The notes beneath the pieces are model-generated. The model worked only from the letters and a program-made list of their open reading frames with translations. It searched no databases and was not told the origin of the DNA. The position numbers and the translations under genes are program-made. Below, one piece after another: positions 56,790-64,000 of a stretch of 64,000 bases of DNA. This DNA is from Maritimibacter dapengensis (GTDB lineage: Bacteria; Pseudomonadota; Alphaproteobacteria; Rhodobacterales; Rhodobacteraceae): positions 1 to 64,000 of the forward strand of contig NZ_JAHUZE010000005.1 in assembly GCF_019218265.1 (NCBI RefSeq). Direction: 5' to 3'. Each line of letters begins with the position of its first letter. Position 1 is the stretch's first letter.

Positions 56790-58727
56790 ATGTTTCAGCC
56801 AGGCTCTGACATCCAGCGGACAAGCACGCTGACCGCATTTCTGAGGGGCTGCGGCATTGACAGTTACGAGGAACTCGTCCGCCGTTCGAATGAAGACCCA
56901 GACTGGTTCTTGGGGCAGATCATTGACCATGCCGGGATACGGTTCGCGCGGCCCTACAGCCGGTTGCGAGATATCTCCGAAGGGCCCGAATCGATCCGGT
57001 GGGCCGTCGGGAGTACTTTGAATCTGACGGAAACCTGTCTTGACGCCCGAATTGCCGATGGCTTGGGCGACAAGGTCGCAATCGACTGGGTCGGCGAAGA
57101 CGGAAGCCGCCGCCGCTGGACCTATTCCGACCTTACCGCCGAAGCCTCCCGCGTCGCCTCGGCCCTTGCCACGCGCGGTGTAAGGCCCGGTCAGGCGGTG
57201 GGCATCTATATGCCGATGATCCCCGAAATCGAGGCCGCGCTTCTGGGTATTGCCCGGCTGGGCGCGGTTGCGGTGCCGCTGTTTTCCGGTTTTGCGCCCC
57301 ATGCCATCGTATCGCGCCTGAACGACGCGGATGCCGTGGCGGTGTTGACGGCGGATGCCACACCCCGGCGAGGCAAGCCGGTCTGGATGGAAGCGACCCT
57401 TGCCCAAGCTTTGACCGACGTACCATCGGTTCATACCGTGATCAGCCTGCGACGGTTCGGCGATGCGGTGGCCGATCCGGCCCGCGATCTGGACTGGACC
57501 GAAACAGTGGGCCGCGCCAGTCCGGAGTTTGCCGCCGTTCCCGTCAGTGCCGATGACACCTTTCTCATCGCCTATACATCGGGCACCACCGGGCGGCCCA
57601 AGGGTGTCGTGCATACCCATTTGGGCGTGCAGGCCAAGGCCACGGCCGATTTCCTGCTTTGCCTCGACATGAAACGGGATGACCGGCACCTCTGGATGAC
57701 CGACATGGGGTGGGTCATGGGACCGCTCACCCTTTTATCGGTGCTCTTGTCCGGTTCGACTCTGGTGCTGGCCGAGGGCGCACCATCAATGCCCGGCGAT
57801 CCCTTCAGGCTGCTGCGTCTTGCGTCCGAGATGGAGGTCACGCATCTCGGCGTGGCCCCGACCCTGGTACGGCAGTTCATGACGCAGGATACTGAATCTT
57901 TGTCGGGCTACGACTTGTCGTCCCTGCGCATCGTCGCCTCGACCGGCGAGCCCTGGACCGAGGATGCCTGGCTCTGGCAGCTCGATCATATCTGTCGCCG
58001 CCGCGCCGTGCCGCTGAACATCTCGGGCGGGACCGAGCTTTTTGGCGCGATCCTGACCTCGACCGTGCTGCACGAGCTCAAGCCCGGCGGATTTTCGGCC
58101 CAGGCCCTGGGTGTCGGGGCCAAGGTTCTGCGCCAGGACGGCAGCGAAGCCGCACCGGGCGAGGTCGGCGAACTGGTCGTGACCCAGCCGCCTCTGGGTC
58201 TGACCCCGGCCATCAGGGGGGACCGCGATCGCTACCTTGACACCTACTGGTCCACCTTCCCCGGCCTCTGGCGGCACGGCGACTGGGTGCGCTGCGATCC
58301 GGACGGGACATGGTATATCCTGGGCCGGTCGGACGACACGCTGAACATCGCCGGCAAACGCATCGGCCCGCCCGAGATCGAGGCGGCCCTGACCGAAACC
58401 GGAGAGGTGGTGGACGCCGCGGCCATCGCGGCACCTGATGACATCAAGGGCGTGGCTGTCGTCTGCGTCTGCGTGGCGGCACCAAATGTGTCGCCGGACG
58501 CGGAGCTCGTGAACCGGCTCAAGGATCGTGTCGGGGAGATCGTCTCGAAACCCTTCCGCCCGCGCGAGATCCACTTTGTCGAAGCGCTGCCCAAGACCCG
58601 CAGCATGAAAACCATGCGCCGTGTCGTGCGCGCCGCCTTTCTCGGTGAAGATCCAGGCGATCTGTCGTCGATCAGCAACCCGGAAACCATTCAGCCCATC
58701 GCAGACCTGCAAAAGGAAAAGTCATGA
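56790..58727 (+). CDS. Acyl-CoA synthetase (AMP-forming, acetyl-CoA-synthetase-like)
   Basis: 645-residue adenylate-forming ligase. P-loop-like A3 FLIAYTSGTTGRPKGVVHTH, LWMTDMGWVMGPL, A5 NISGGTELFG, the hinge region WYILGRSDDTLNIAGKRIGPPEIE and the catalytic Lys region LPKTRSMKTMRRVVRAAF. The last departs from the usual TRSGK by Gly to Met but keeps the Lys. The N-terminal ACAS_N-like region (DPDWFLGQIIDHAGIRF) places it with longer acetyl-CoA-synthetase relatives. It would activate the pathway's entry acid. ATG 56790 has AAAGG upstream. Confidence 0.88.
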   Translation: MFQPGSDIQRTSTLTAFLRGCGIDSYEELVRRSNEDPDWFLGQIIDHAGIRFARPYSRLRDISEGPESIRWAVGSTLNLTETCLDARIADGLGDKVAIDWVGEDGSRRRWTYSDLTAEASRVASALATRGVRPGQAVGIYMPMIPEIEAALLGIARLGAVAVPLFSGFAPHAIVSRLNDADAVAVLTADATPRRGKPVWMEATLAQALTDVPSVHTVISLRRFGDAVADPARDLDWTETVGRASPEFAAVPVSADDTFLIAYTSGTTGRPKGVVHTHLGVQAKATADFLLCLDMKRDDRHLWMTDMGWVMGPLTLLSVLLSGSTLVLAEGAPSMPGDPFRLLRLASEMEVTHLGVAPTLVRQFMTQDTESLSGYDLSSLRIVASTGEPWTEDAWLWQLDHICRRRAVPLNISGGTELFGAILTSTVLHELKPGGFSAQALGVGAKVLRQDGSEAAPGEVGELVVTQPPLGLTPAIRGDRDRYLDTYWSTFPGLWRHGDWVRCDPDGTWYILGRSDDTLNIAGKRIGPPEIEAALTETGEVVDAAAIAAPDDIKGVAVVCVCVAAPNVSPDAELVNRLKDRVGEIVSKPFRPREIHFVEALPKTRSMKTMRRVVRAAFLGEDPGDLSSISNPETIQPIADLQKEKS

Positions 58728-59578
58728 TCACTGTTTTCGGAGCCACGGGCACGACTGGTGCGCCCCTCGTCGACACGCTTCTGGCAAAAGGCGCGACCGT
58801 GCGCGCTGTCACCAGCGACCTCTCAAAGTTAGACGCGCTAAAGGCCAAAGGATGCGAGGCGGTCGTCGCGGATTTCACGGACCCTGCCGCGCTGGCGCGG
58901 GCCTGTGACGGGGCAGAAAAGATATACCTGGTCACGCCTGCCCATCTGAACATGCGCCAGTGGAAGGCGAACGTGATCGAGGCGGCCAAGGCCGCGGGCG
59001 TGCGCCATATCGTTGTGGCCACGGGGCTTGGCGCGTCGCCCAAGGCGGGGCTGACCTTTGGAAAGTGGCATTCCGAAACCCAGGAGCTGCTGAAGCAAAG
59101 CGGCCTTGACTGGACCTTTGTCCAGCCGACCTATTTCATGCAGAACCTGCTGTGGCAGGCCGGTAACATTGCAAAGGACGCCGTGTACTATGACGATCTG
59201 GGCGGCCCCGTGGCCTGGATCGACGCCCGCGACATCGCGGATGTCGCCGCCGAGGCGCTGACCGCTCCGGGTTACGAAGGCAAGGCTCTTGGTCTGACCG
59301 GGCCCGAAGCTCTTACCGGAGAAGATATCGCCGCCCTCCTGTCCAGGGTGACCGGGCGCACTGTCTCCTGCGCACCCCTGCCGGCCGAAAATGCCAAGGC
59401 GGGCATGGTGGCTGGCGGAATGCAGGACGAGGTCGCCAGAGCCATGGTCGAATTGGCTTCCATCGCGCCCAAGGGCTACCTTGCCGGCATCGAGACCACG
59501 GTCAGCGATGTGATGGGACGCCCGGCGCGCCGATTTGCCGATTTCGTCGCCGAGAACCGGGATGCTTTCGTCAAGTAA
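58724..59578 (+). CDS. NmrA-like NAD(P)-binding protein
   Basis: 284-residue atypical SDR with the N-terminal VFGATGTTGAPLVDTLLAKGATVRAV Rossmann loop. YLVTPAHLNMRQWKANVIEAAKAAGVRHIVVATGLGASP and LDWTFVQPTYFMQNLL are typical of NmrA/azoreductase-type NAD(P)H-binding proteins. No SDR Tyr-x3-Lys motif is obvious. It may be a redox sensor or quinone/enone reductase. It overlaps the synthetase stop by four bases. Confidence 0.85.
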   Translation: MITVFGATGTTGAPLVDTLLAKGATVRAVTSDLSKLDALKAKGCEAVVADFTDPAALARACDGAEKIYLVTPAHLNMRQWKANVIEAAKAAGVRHIVVATGLGASPKAGLTFGKWHSETQELLKQSGLDWTFVQPTYFMQNLLWQAGNIAKDAVYYDDLGGPVAWIDARDIADVAAEALTAPGYEGKALGLTGPEALTGEDIAALLSRVTGRTVSCAPLPAENAKAGMVAGGMQDEVARAMVELASIAPKGYLAGIETTVSDVMGRPARRFADFVAENRDAFVK

Positions 59579-59582
59579 CCTG

Positions 59583-60287
59583 ATGGCGGCGCCGCTTTAT
59601 CTCGAACTGGCGCCGCCTGAGGAAGCGGCCAAACAGATCGACCATTTGTTCGTGTTCCGCGATACCGGTGTGCTGAGCGGTGGTGGACGCGGGCGGTTCG
59701 CAACCGACCTCTTTACCCTTTCGGTAACGCGCGACGACAGCGGCGGCGGGCGCGTATCGCTGGCAGAACCGCGCCCCTATTTTTCGCCCCGCCCAAGGCC
59801 ATTCCAGGGTGTCGTGGCCGGGCTGCGACTGTCGTCACGACCGCAGCGATTTCCCGACTCCAAAGGGCTGGACATGCTGGCCTCAGAACTGGCCCGGGTT
59901 CAGACCGGGGACGATGACCTGCCTGCGCTCATCGCGGTGCTTGACGGCCTTGCGAGAGACCTGCGCTTTGCCGCACCACCCGGAGCTTACAGCGACCGGA
60001 CCAAACGTCGAAAGGTGCGGGCGGAAACCGGCGTGTCGCGGCGGCGGCTTGCGACCTTGCGACGCTTTCGCCGGGCTCTCGGGCAGCTTGCGTCAAAGAC
60101 CCTGCCGCTGAGCGATCTGGCGCTGGACGCCGGATATTACGATCAATCTCACTTGTCCGCCGCTTGCCGGATCTTCGCCGGCAAACCGCCCGGCGCGTTG
60201 CGCGCTCTGTCTATTCCGCGTCGTTTTGACCTTTCGCTACAAGATACGCGCCTCAAAGACCGCCTAAGATTGGTCATTGACGAATGA
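59583..60287 (+). CDS. AraC-family regulator
   Basis: 234-residue protein. The C-terminal HTH_18 domain (residues about 130-215) has VSRRRLATLRRFRRALGQLASKTLPLSDLALDAGYYDQSHLSAACRIFAGKPPGALR, in particular LALDAGYYDQSHLSAACRIFAG. The N-terminal 110 residues are beta-rich (LYLELAPPEEAAKQIDHLFVFRD) and resemble the DUF6597 sensor of such regulators. ATG 59583 lies five bases after the NmrA-like stop, so a role as regulator of or from that operon is likely. Confidence 0.85.
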   Translation: MAAPLYLELAPPEEAAKQIDHLFVFRDTGVLSGGGRGRFATDLFTLSVTRDDSGGGRVSLAEPRPYFSPRPRPFQGVVAGLRLSSRPQRFPDSKGLDMLASELARVQTGDDDLPALIAVLDGLARDLRFAAPPGAYSDRTKRRKVRAETGVSRRRLATLRRFRRALGQLASKTLPLSDLALDAGYYDQSHLSAACRIFAGKPPGALRALSIPRRFDLSLQDTRLKDRLRLVIDE

Positions 60288-60308
60288 AATCGAAGAGGAA
60301 GACCCGCC

Positions 60309-60764
60309 ATGACACAATTCAAACCGAAAAACCCCGACTATGACGCACGCGTGCGCAACAGTTTCGATCGCCAGAAGGTGATGAACACGTTGGGGATCAG
60401 CATTGCCGAGTTGTTACCCGGCCGCATCGTTCTGGAAATGGCACATCAGGTTGCACTGACCCAGCAGCATGGGTTTTTGCATGCCGGAATCGTGTCGACA
60501 GCGCTGGACAGCGCCTGCGGATACGCGGCCTTTTCGCTGATGCCAGCGGACGCGGCAGTGTTGACGGCCGAATTCAAGATCAACCTACTCAACCCGGCGG
60601 ACGGCGAACGGTTTCGCTTCGTCGCTGACGTGGTGAAACCAGGCAGGACGCTGACCATATGCGAGGCGCGTGCCTATGCCGTGAAGGGCCAGGATGAAAA
60701 GCTCGTCGCAACGATGACCGGAACGCTCATGGCGCTGATCGGGCGGGCGGGGGTCGCGGACTGA
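60309..60764 (+). CDS. PaaI-family (hotdog) thioesterase 3
   Basis: 151-residue hotdog-fold protein. Core QVALTQQHGFLHAGIVSTALDSACGYAAFSLMPADAAVLTAEFKINLLNPADGERF has the QQHGFLHAG loop and the Asp of ALDSACG. The C-terminus KGQDEKLVATMTGTLMALIGRAGVAD recurs as a gene fragment at 63681-63761. The probable role is hydrolysis of acyl-CoA. The start is ATG 60309, 21 bases after the AraC gene. Confidence 0.87.
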   Translation: MTQFKPKNPDYDARVRNSFDRQKVMNTLGISIAELLPGRIVLEMAHQVALTQQHGFLHAGIVSTALDSACGYAAFSLMPADAAVLTAEFKINLLNPADGERFRFVADVVKPGRTLTICEARAYAVKGQDEKLVATMTGTLMALIGRAGVAD

Positions 60765-60770
60765 GCGCAA

Positions 60771-60804
60771 CCCGGCCGCAGCACATCCGATCCGGGCGGC
60801 CGGG
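60771..60804 (+). terminator. Stem-loop after thioesterase 3
   Basis: Perfect 9-bp arms CCCGGCCGC / GCGGCCGGG with a 16-base loop, six bases beyond the stop. Beyond it, to about 61060, I see no gene. Confidence 0.5.
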
Positions 60805-61060
60805 CCGATTATTCAGACAGCTGGATCAGCTGTTCCAGCGGCTCGCGACCTCGGCCAACCGTTTCCCGTAGGCGCGCGCGGTATCCAGATCGCCGCCAGC
60901 AGGTTCAGACCTGTCAAGCGGTAATGTTAGCTTTTAGCAGTGCGGTCGCCGATTGTCCGTCGTCAGGGTTTTTCGGAGAGCTGAGACTGTATCGTAACGG
61001 AGGATCTGGTTCGGTTTCTGTTCAAGTTTATGCGGCAGCGGCCTGATGCTGCAACCGTAA

Positions 61061-61570
61061 TTGGAACGGATGGACGCCCACGGTGCCGATGGGCTGCCGT
61101 CACGCCGGAGTTTCCAGTCAGGGCTGAGCTGGCGCACCATTCTGGCCAAGCGCGAGAACTTTCGTGCTGCCTTCGCCGGGTTCGACTTTCGGGGAGTTGC
61201 GAACTTTGACGACAACGACATTGAGCGCCTACTTGCCGATGAAGGAATTGTTCGCTATCGAGGCAAGATCGAAGCCGTGATCAACAACGCTCGCCGTACT
61301 TTCGAGGTCGTCCAAGAGGAAGGCTCCTTCGCCGCATTCATCTGGCTATATGAACCTGCCAAGGACGACGCACTGCCACAAATGCGGTCCAAATCAACAG
61401 CGTCCGAGACCCTTTCCAAAGACCTACGAAAGCTTGGCTTCAAATTCGTGGGACCGACCACCGTATATGCATTCATGCCGGCCATGGGATGTATCAACGA
61501 TCACGCAGAAGTCTGTTGGATGCGAAAGGACGTCGAAACAGCCCGAAATACCCTTCGCACACCGACATAG
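61061..61570 (+). pseudogene. tag: DNA-3-methyladenine glycosylase I, 5'-truncated
   Basis: From SFQSGLSWRTILAKRENFRAAFAGFDFRGVA onward (residue 17) the frame matches Tag well, including KIEAVINNARRTF, LGFKFVGPTTVYAFMPAMG and NDHAEVCW (the C-terminal His/Cys zinc ligands). The first 16 residues (MERMDAHGADGLPSRR) are unrelated to the family. The normal N-terminus, with the zinc ligand Cys, DEEWG and the first helices (about 35 residues), is missing. It is probably a remnant left by a rearrangement near 61105. If translated, the product is unlikely to bind zinc properly. Confidence 0.7.
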
Positions 61571-61657
61571 GCAACTGTCGGCCAATTAACGTGAAAAAAA
61601 TCAAGGCCACTTAGCGTGGAAAGTCACAGACAGGTTTCGCGTCAGTCGACCGAGACT

Positions 61658-62086
61658 TCAGAGCCTTGAGAGTAGCGTGGCCAATTGAGCGGCGTCTTTG
61701 GGTTTCAGCTTTGCGCCGATCCTTTCCGACAGAACCCGTTCATAGATCGGCCACATCGCCCTCCTGACAGATTTACCCTTTTCAGAGATAGAAATGTTTT
61801 GACCTCGCCCATCTTCCGAGCAGTCCCGTCGGTCCACCAGCCCTGCTTTCACCATGCGGTCCAGCAACCGCGATGTACCGTATTGGGGTAACAATATCCG
61901 GTCTTTGAGTTCGAATGGACGGAGTCCGTCCGGGCCTGCCTTCTCGAGTTCGAGAAGCGCGTCATACCATGCAAGTGGCGGGTATCCTGCCGATTTCAGA
62001 GACGATTCGACAGCCTCAAGCAAAACGCGGCTTTTAGTCATGAGGGCTGTCCAGGCGGCCTCAGTAGCATGGTCAATCTCGTTCAT
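61658..62086 (-). CDS. MarR-family transcriptional regulator
   Basis: 142-residue winged-helix protein: LAWYDALLELEKAGPDGLRPFELKDRILLPQYGTSRLLDRMVKAGLVDRRDCSEDGRGQNISISEKGKSVRRAMW. The recognition helix is around QYGTSRLLDRMVKAGL and the wing is DCSEDGRGQNISI. ATG 62086 is chosen over the GTG at 62095. It is divergent from the doxX-GST pair with two matching palindromes between them, so it most likely represses that operon and itself in response to a small electrophile or phenolic compound. Confidence 0.87.
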   Translation of the reverse strand: MNEIDHATEAAWTALMTKSRVLLEAVESSLKSAGYPPLAWYDALLELEKAGPDGLRPFELKDRILLPQYGTSRLLDRMVKAGLVDRRDCSEDGRGQNISISEKGKSVRRAMWPIYERVLSERIGAKLKPKDAAQLATLLSRL

Positions 62087-62105
62087 ATCCAGCACCTATC
62101 ATGTG

Positions 62106-62119
62106 CATGCAAGTGCATC
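62106..62119. promoter_or_regulatory. MarR operator candidate, marR side
   Basis: CATGCA-AG-TGCATC, 20 bases upstream of the MarR start; 13 of 14 positions agree with the pattern GATGCA-NN-TGCATC of the second site (spacer aside). Confidence 0.65.
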
Positions 62120-62152
62120 AACCTTGACGTCGCATGTAACGCGCTATATATA

Positions 62153-62166
62153 GATGCAAATGCATC
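62153..62166. promoter_or_regulatory. MarR operator candidate, doxX side
   Basis: GATGCA-AA-TGCATC is a perfect 6-bp inverted repeat 18 bases upstream of doxX. It directly follows TATATATA, a likely -10 region. The two sites are 47 bases apart, suited to simultaneous repression of both promoters. Confidence 0.72.
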
Positions 62167-62184
62167 GACATATGGGATCATATC

Positions 62185-62619
62185 ATGTCAAAATCGCACC
62201 TCACAGAATTTGGGATATTCCTGCTCCGTATAGCACTCGGTATCATGTTCCTGGCGCACAGCCTGTTTCTCAAGCTCTTCATTTTCACACTTCCCGGAAC
62301 GGCGCAGTTCTTCATTTCGATCGGGCTGCCCGGCTGGTTTGCTTATATGGTATTTGCAGTCGAGGCGATTGCCGGTGCCTTTTTGGTCCTCGGCATACAG
62401 GCGCGGTGGGTCGCGTCGGCGACCGTGCCCATCCTGGCCGGAGCGACCTGGGCTCACTCCGGAAACGGCTGGATGTTCGGATACGAGAACGGCGGGTGGG
62501 AATACCCGGCCTATCTGACGCTGCTTGCCATCGTGCAAGGGCTTCTGGGCGACGGCCGTTTCGCCCTCAGCCCTTCCTTCGCGCCCGGTAACGTGCAGAT
62601 GGAGGGAGAGACAACATGA
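62185..62619 (+). CDS. DoxX-family membrane protein
   Basis: 144-residue protein with about four membrane helices: LLRIALGIMFLAHSLFLKLFIF, WFAYMVFAVEAIAGAFLVLGI, VASATVPILAGATWAHSG and YLTLLAIVQGLLG. The LRIALGIMFLAHSLFLK start is the DoxX signature. DoxX proteins are linked to quinone or thiol-redox stress handling. The stop overlaps the glutathione S-transferase start (ATGA), so both are co-translated. Confidence 0.88.
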   Translation: MSKSHLTEFGIFLLRIALGIMFLAHSLFLKLFIFTLPGTAQFFISIGLPGWFAYMVFAVEAIAGAFLVLGIQARWVASATVPILAGATWAHSGNGWMFGYENGGWEYPAYLTLLAIVQGLLGDGRFALSPSFAPGNVQMEGETT

Positions 62620-63320
62620 GCCTCCACCTCATTAGCCATGCGGCCTGCCCATATGTGCAGCGCGCGGCGATCTCGCTCACTGAGAAAGGTGTCACGTTCG
62701 AGAGAACTGACATCGATCTTTCGAACAAGCCCGACTGGTTTCTTGCCATATCTCCGCTGGGCAAGACGCCTGTCCTGGTTGTGGACGGGACGCCGATTTT
62801 CGAATCTGCGGTTATCCTCGAATATCTTGAGGATACACAACCCCACGCGCTTCATCCGCACGACGCTCTTGATCGCGCCCGCCACCGTGCCTGGATTGAA
62901 TTTGGATCTGCTGTCTTGAACGACATTGCGGGGTTCTACTCGGCGCCGAACGAGAAAGCGTTGGAAGAAAAAGTGGCGGCGCTCCGCGCAAAGTTCCTTC
63001 GGCTGGACGCGGAGCTTGGGGAGGGACCATGGTTCGATGGCCACCGGTTCAGCCTCGTCGATGTCGTATTCGGCCCGGTCTTCCGCTATTTCGACGTTTT
63101 TGACACCATCGGAGAGTTTGGCGTCTTCACAGGGCTTGCCCGTGTAAGGGCCTGGCGACATGAACTGGAGCGTCGGGTTTCTGTGAAGAATGCCGTCAGT
63201 GAAGATTACCCGACCCTTCTGCGTGACTTCATCAGACGGCGCAATTCTTACCTGTCCCAGATCATGCAGACAGGAGGGCCGAAGAAGACAGTTACACAGG
63301 TGCGATCGGCTGACCGCTGA
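62616..63320 (+). CDS. Glutathione S-transferase
   Basis: 234-residue GST. The thioredoxin-fold N-domain has LISHAACPYVQRAAISLTEKGV (CPYV active site), NKPDWFLAISPLGKTPVLVVDG (cis-Pro in TPVLVV) and IFESAVILEYLED (ES glutathione contact). The helical C-domain has GPWFDGHRFSLVDVVFGPVFRYF. The CPYV motif and E-S-A points to the omega/beta-like class. The DoxX and MarR context suggests detoxification of quinones or other electrophiles. Confidence 0.9.
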   Translation: MSLHLISHAACPYVQRAAISLTEKGVTFERTDIDLSNKPDWFLAISPLGKTPVLVVDGTPIFESAVILEYLEDTQPHALHPHDALDRARHRAWIEFGSAVLNDIAGFYSAPNEKALEEKVAALRAKFLRLDAELGEGPWFDGHRFSLVDVVFGPVFRYFDVFDTIGEFGVFTGLARVRAWRHELERRVSVKNAVSEDYPTLLRDFIRRRNSYLSQIMQTGGPKKTVTQVRSADR

Positions 63321-63680
63321 TCACTTGATATCGTTTTGTCGGGCCGCAGTACAGAACCGGACGTTTGAGGTCGCTTGGCGAATGTCCGCTTTGTCCCGCA
63401 CATCGGATAGTCGCCGACTTTCCCTTGAAGGCCCGCAGCAGCCCCAACCGGCAATTGCCGGCAGTCCATGCCCGTCCGTGCGATGCGCAGGGTTACTGCT
63501 GCCCCCACAGCGAAACCGGGAACAAACCACCGATCGCATTGATGAATGGCTCAGGGATCTACGAATCCTCCTGAGCTCAAACACCCGGAAAACCCTAGCC
63601 GTGTAGTCCGACAGAGGGCTGCGCATCAATCGCGGGTCAATCTATCCCAGATGGTGGATCACTTTCAGGGGGTTACTCCA
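63321..63680. other. Gene-less stretch with probable relic DNA
   Basis: About 360 bases without a credible gene. Short frames on both strands are unconserved-looking. It ends in a thioesterase fragment, so the whole stretch is probably debris from rearrangements. Confidence 0.45.
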
Positions 63681-63761
63681 AAGGGCGGGGATAAGAAGCT
63701 CGTGGCAACGAGGATAAGAACGCTTTTATCGCTATTGGGGCGAACTGGCGTGGCTGGCTGA
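63681..63761 (+). pseudogene. 3' fragment of a PaaI-type thioesterase gene
   Basis: The last 26 codons read KGGDKKLVATRIRTLLSLLGRTGVAG. They line up without gaps with KGQDEKLVATMTGTLMALIGRAGVAD, the C-terminus of thioesterase 3 (60309-60764), including the position of the TGA stop. Upstream homology is lost, so only the 3' end of a paralogue remains. Confidence 0.65.
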
Positions 63762-63781
63762 CGATCGGGTCAGAGCGAAAA

Positions 63782-64000
63782 TTAATCTGCGAGCCGGGCT
63801 TCGAGGATATGCCGCTGGATCTTGCCGCTGGTCGATCTGGGAAAATCCTCGAACGCGATGAAGCGAATTTCGCGTGGTCGCTTATAGCCAGCGAGGCTTT
63901 CGCGGCACAAGTTCAGCAGCGCCTCGGCATCCGGCCCGTCATCGTCACAGGCGACAAAGGCCACCGGGCTTTCCCCCCATTTCGCGTCGAAGGCCCTTAC
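63782..64000 (-). CDS. Acyl-CoA synthetase, C-terminal part (continues beyond window)
   Basis: Reading into the window from its right edge: VRAFDAKWGESPVAFVAC, then LCRESLAGYKRPREIRFIAFEDFPRSTSGKIQRHILEARLAD. LAGYKRPREIRF and LPRSTSGK-type motif (FPRSTSGKIQRH, catalytic Lys) are the C-terminal AMP-binding domain of fatty-acid/medium-chain acyl-CoA ligases. The rest, including the start, lies outside. It could be a second activating enzyme for the neighbouring pathway. Confidence 0.85.
   Translation of the reverse strand, partial: VRAFDAKWGESPVAFVACDDDGPDAEALLNLCRESLAGYKRPREIRFIAFEDFPRSTSGKIQRHILEARLAD

Noticed and set aside
60900-61221. 95-codon - strand frame near the truncated glycosylase, thought to be an IS relic
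   Set aside because: No transposase motif or terminal repeats could be identified, so it was not annotated.
1-64000. CRISPR arrays, tRNA, rRNA and replication genes
   Set aside because: Looked for repeats with regular spacing, tRNA-like cloverleaf ends and RepABC/DnaA-like proteins; none seen by eye.

Overview
The window is high-GC DNA that looks alphaproteobacterial, most likely from a member of the Rhodobacterales (Roseobacter or Paracoccus relatives). The evidence is the set of small plasmid/ICE genes (DUF6878, DUF6915, DUF5983, DUF736, DUF2493, RadC), the VirB-type secretion genes and the acyl-CoA catabolic genes. Genus and replicon type cannot be decided from the sequence. No replication-initiation gene, rRNA, tRNA or CRISPR array was seen.

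Region A (1-11.5 kb) is the accessory backbone of a conjugative plasmid or integrative conjugative element. It opens with a putative transposon end abutting an N-terminally truncated strawberry-notch-type helicase. Next come small backbone genes, one broken by a single in-frame stop codon, and an IS110-type insertion. These are followed by DUF736, RadC, nuclease and DUF2493 genes and a lone, compositionally different gene with an ADP-ribosyltransferase-like motif.

Region B (11.9-17 kb) is the DNA-processing module on the + strand: a candidate oriT (13-bp inverted repeat around an AT-rich core), a MobC-like accessory protein, a VirD2/MOBP-type relaxase and a VirD4 coupling protein, all overlapping or nearly so. 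A two-gene HicA/HicB-like toxin-antitoxin module on the - strand follows.

Region C (18.1-32 kb) is a complete VirB type IV secretion operon on the - strand. Read in transcription order it is: unknown gene, VirB1, VirB2, VirB3, VirB4, a 55-aa lipoprotein, a second transglycosylase with a VirB5-like tail, VirB5, VirB8, VirB9, VirB10, VirB11, DUF4177, an exported protein, VirB6. Upstream lie several exported unknowns and an XRE repressor whose palindromic operator touches its start codon.

Region D (32-61 kb) is a dense acyl-CoA catabolic island. Two biotin-dependent carboxylases are present. One (34.9-39.3 kb) sits with an acyl-CoA dehydrogenase, an enoyl-CoA hydratase and BioY, as in leucine/isovalerate (liu) clusters. 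The other (43.1-46.7 kb, alpha subunit split in two) sits with an AtuA-family protein and a hydratase, as in acyclic terpene (atu) clusters. Further genes encode two more dehydrogenases of the isovaleryl/long-chain type, SDRs, an SCP2-type thiolase, hotdog thioesterases, a gamma-carbonic-anhydrase-fold protein and an acyl-CoA synthetase. The inferred job is degradation of a branched (methyl-substituted, isoprenoid-like) carboxylic acid through a geranyl-CoA-type carboxylation and then methylcrotonyl-CoA carboxylation. No HMG-CoA lyase lies in the window.

The most unusual features are in region D. A single polypeptide contains two complete TetR repressors in tandem. Five 14-bp sites of the form CTAACA-NN-TGTTAG lie in the four regulatory regions that drive the island, which suggests one shared regulon.

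Region E (61-64 kb) holds a 5'-truncated DNA-3-methyladenine glycosylase, a divergent MarR / DoxX-GST unit with two palindromic operators, the 3' relic of a thioesterase gene, and the C-terminal end of another acyl-CoA synthetase that runs off the window.
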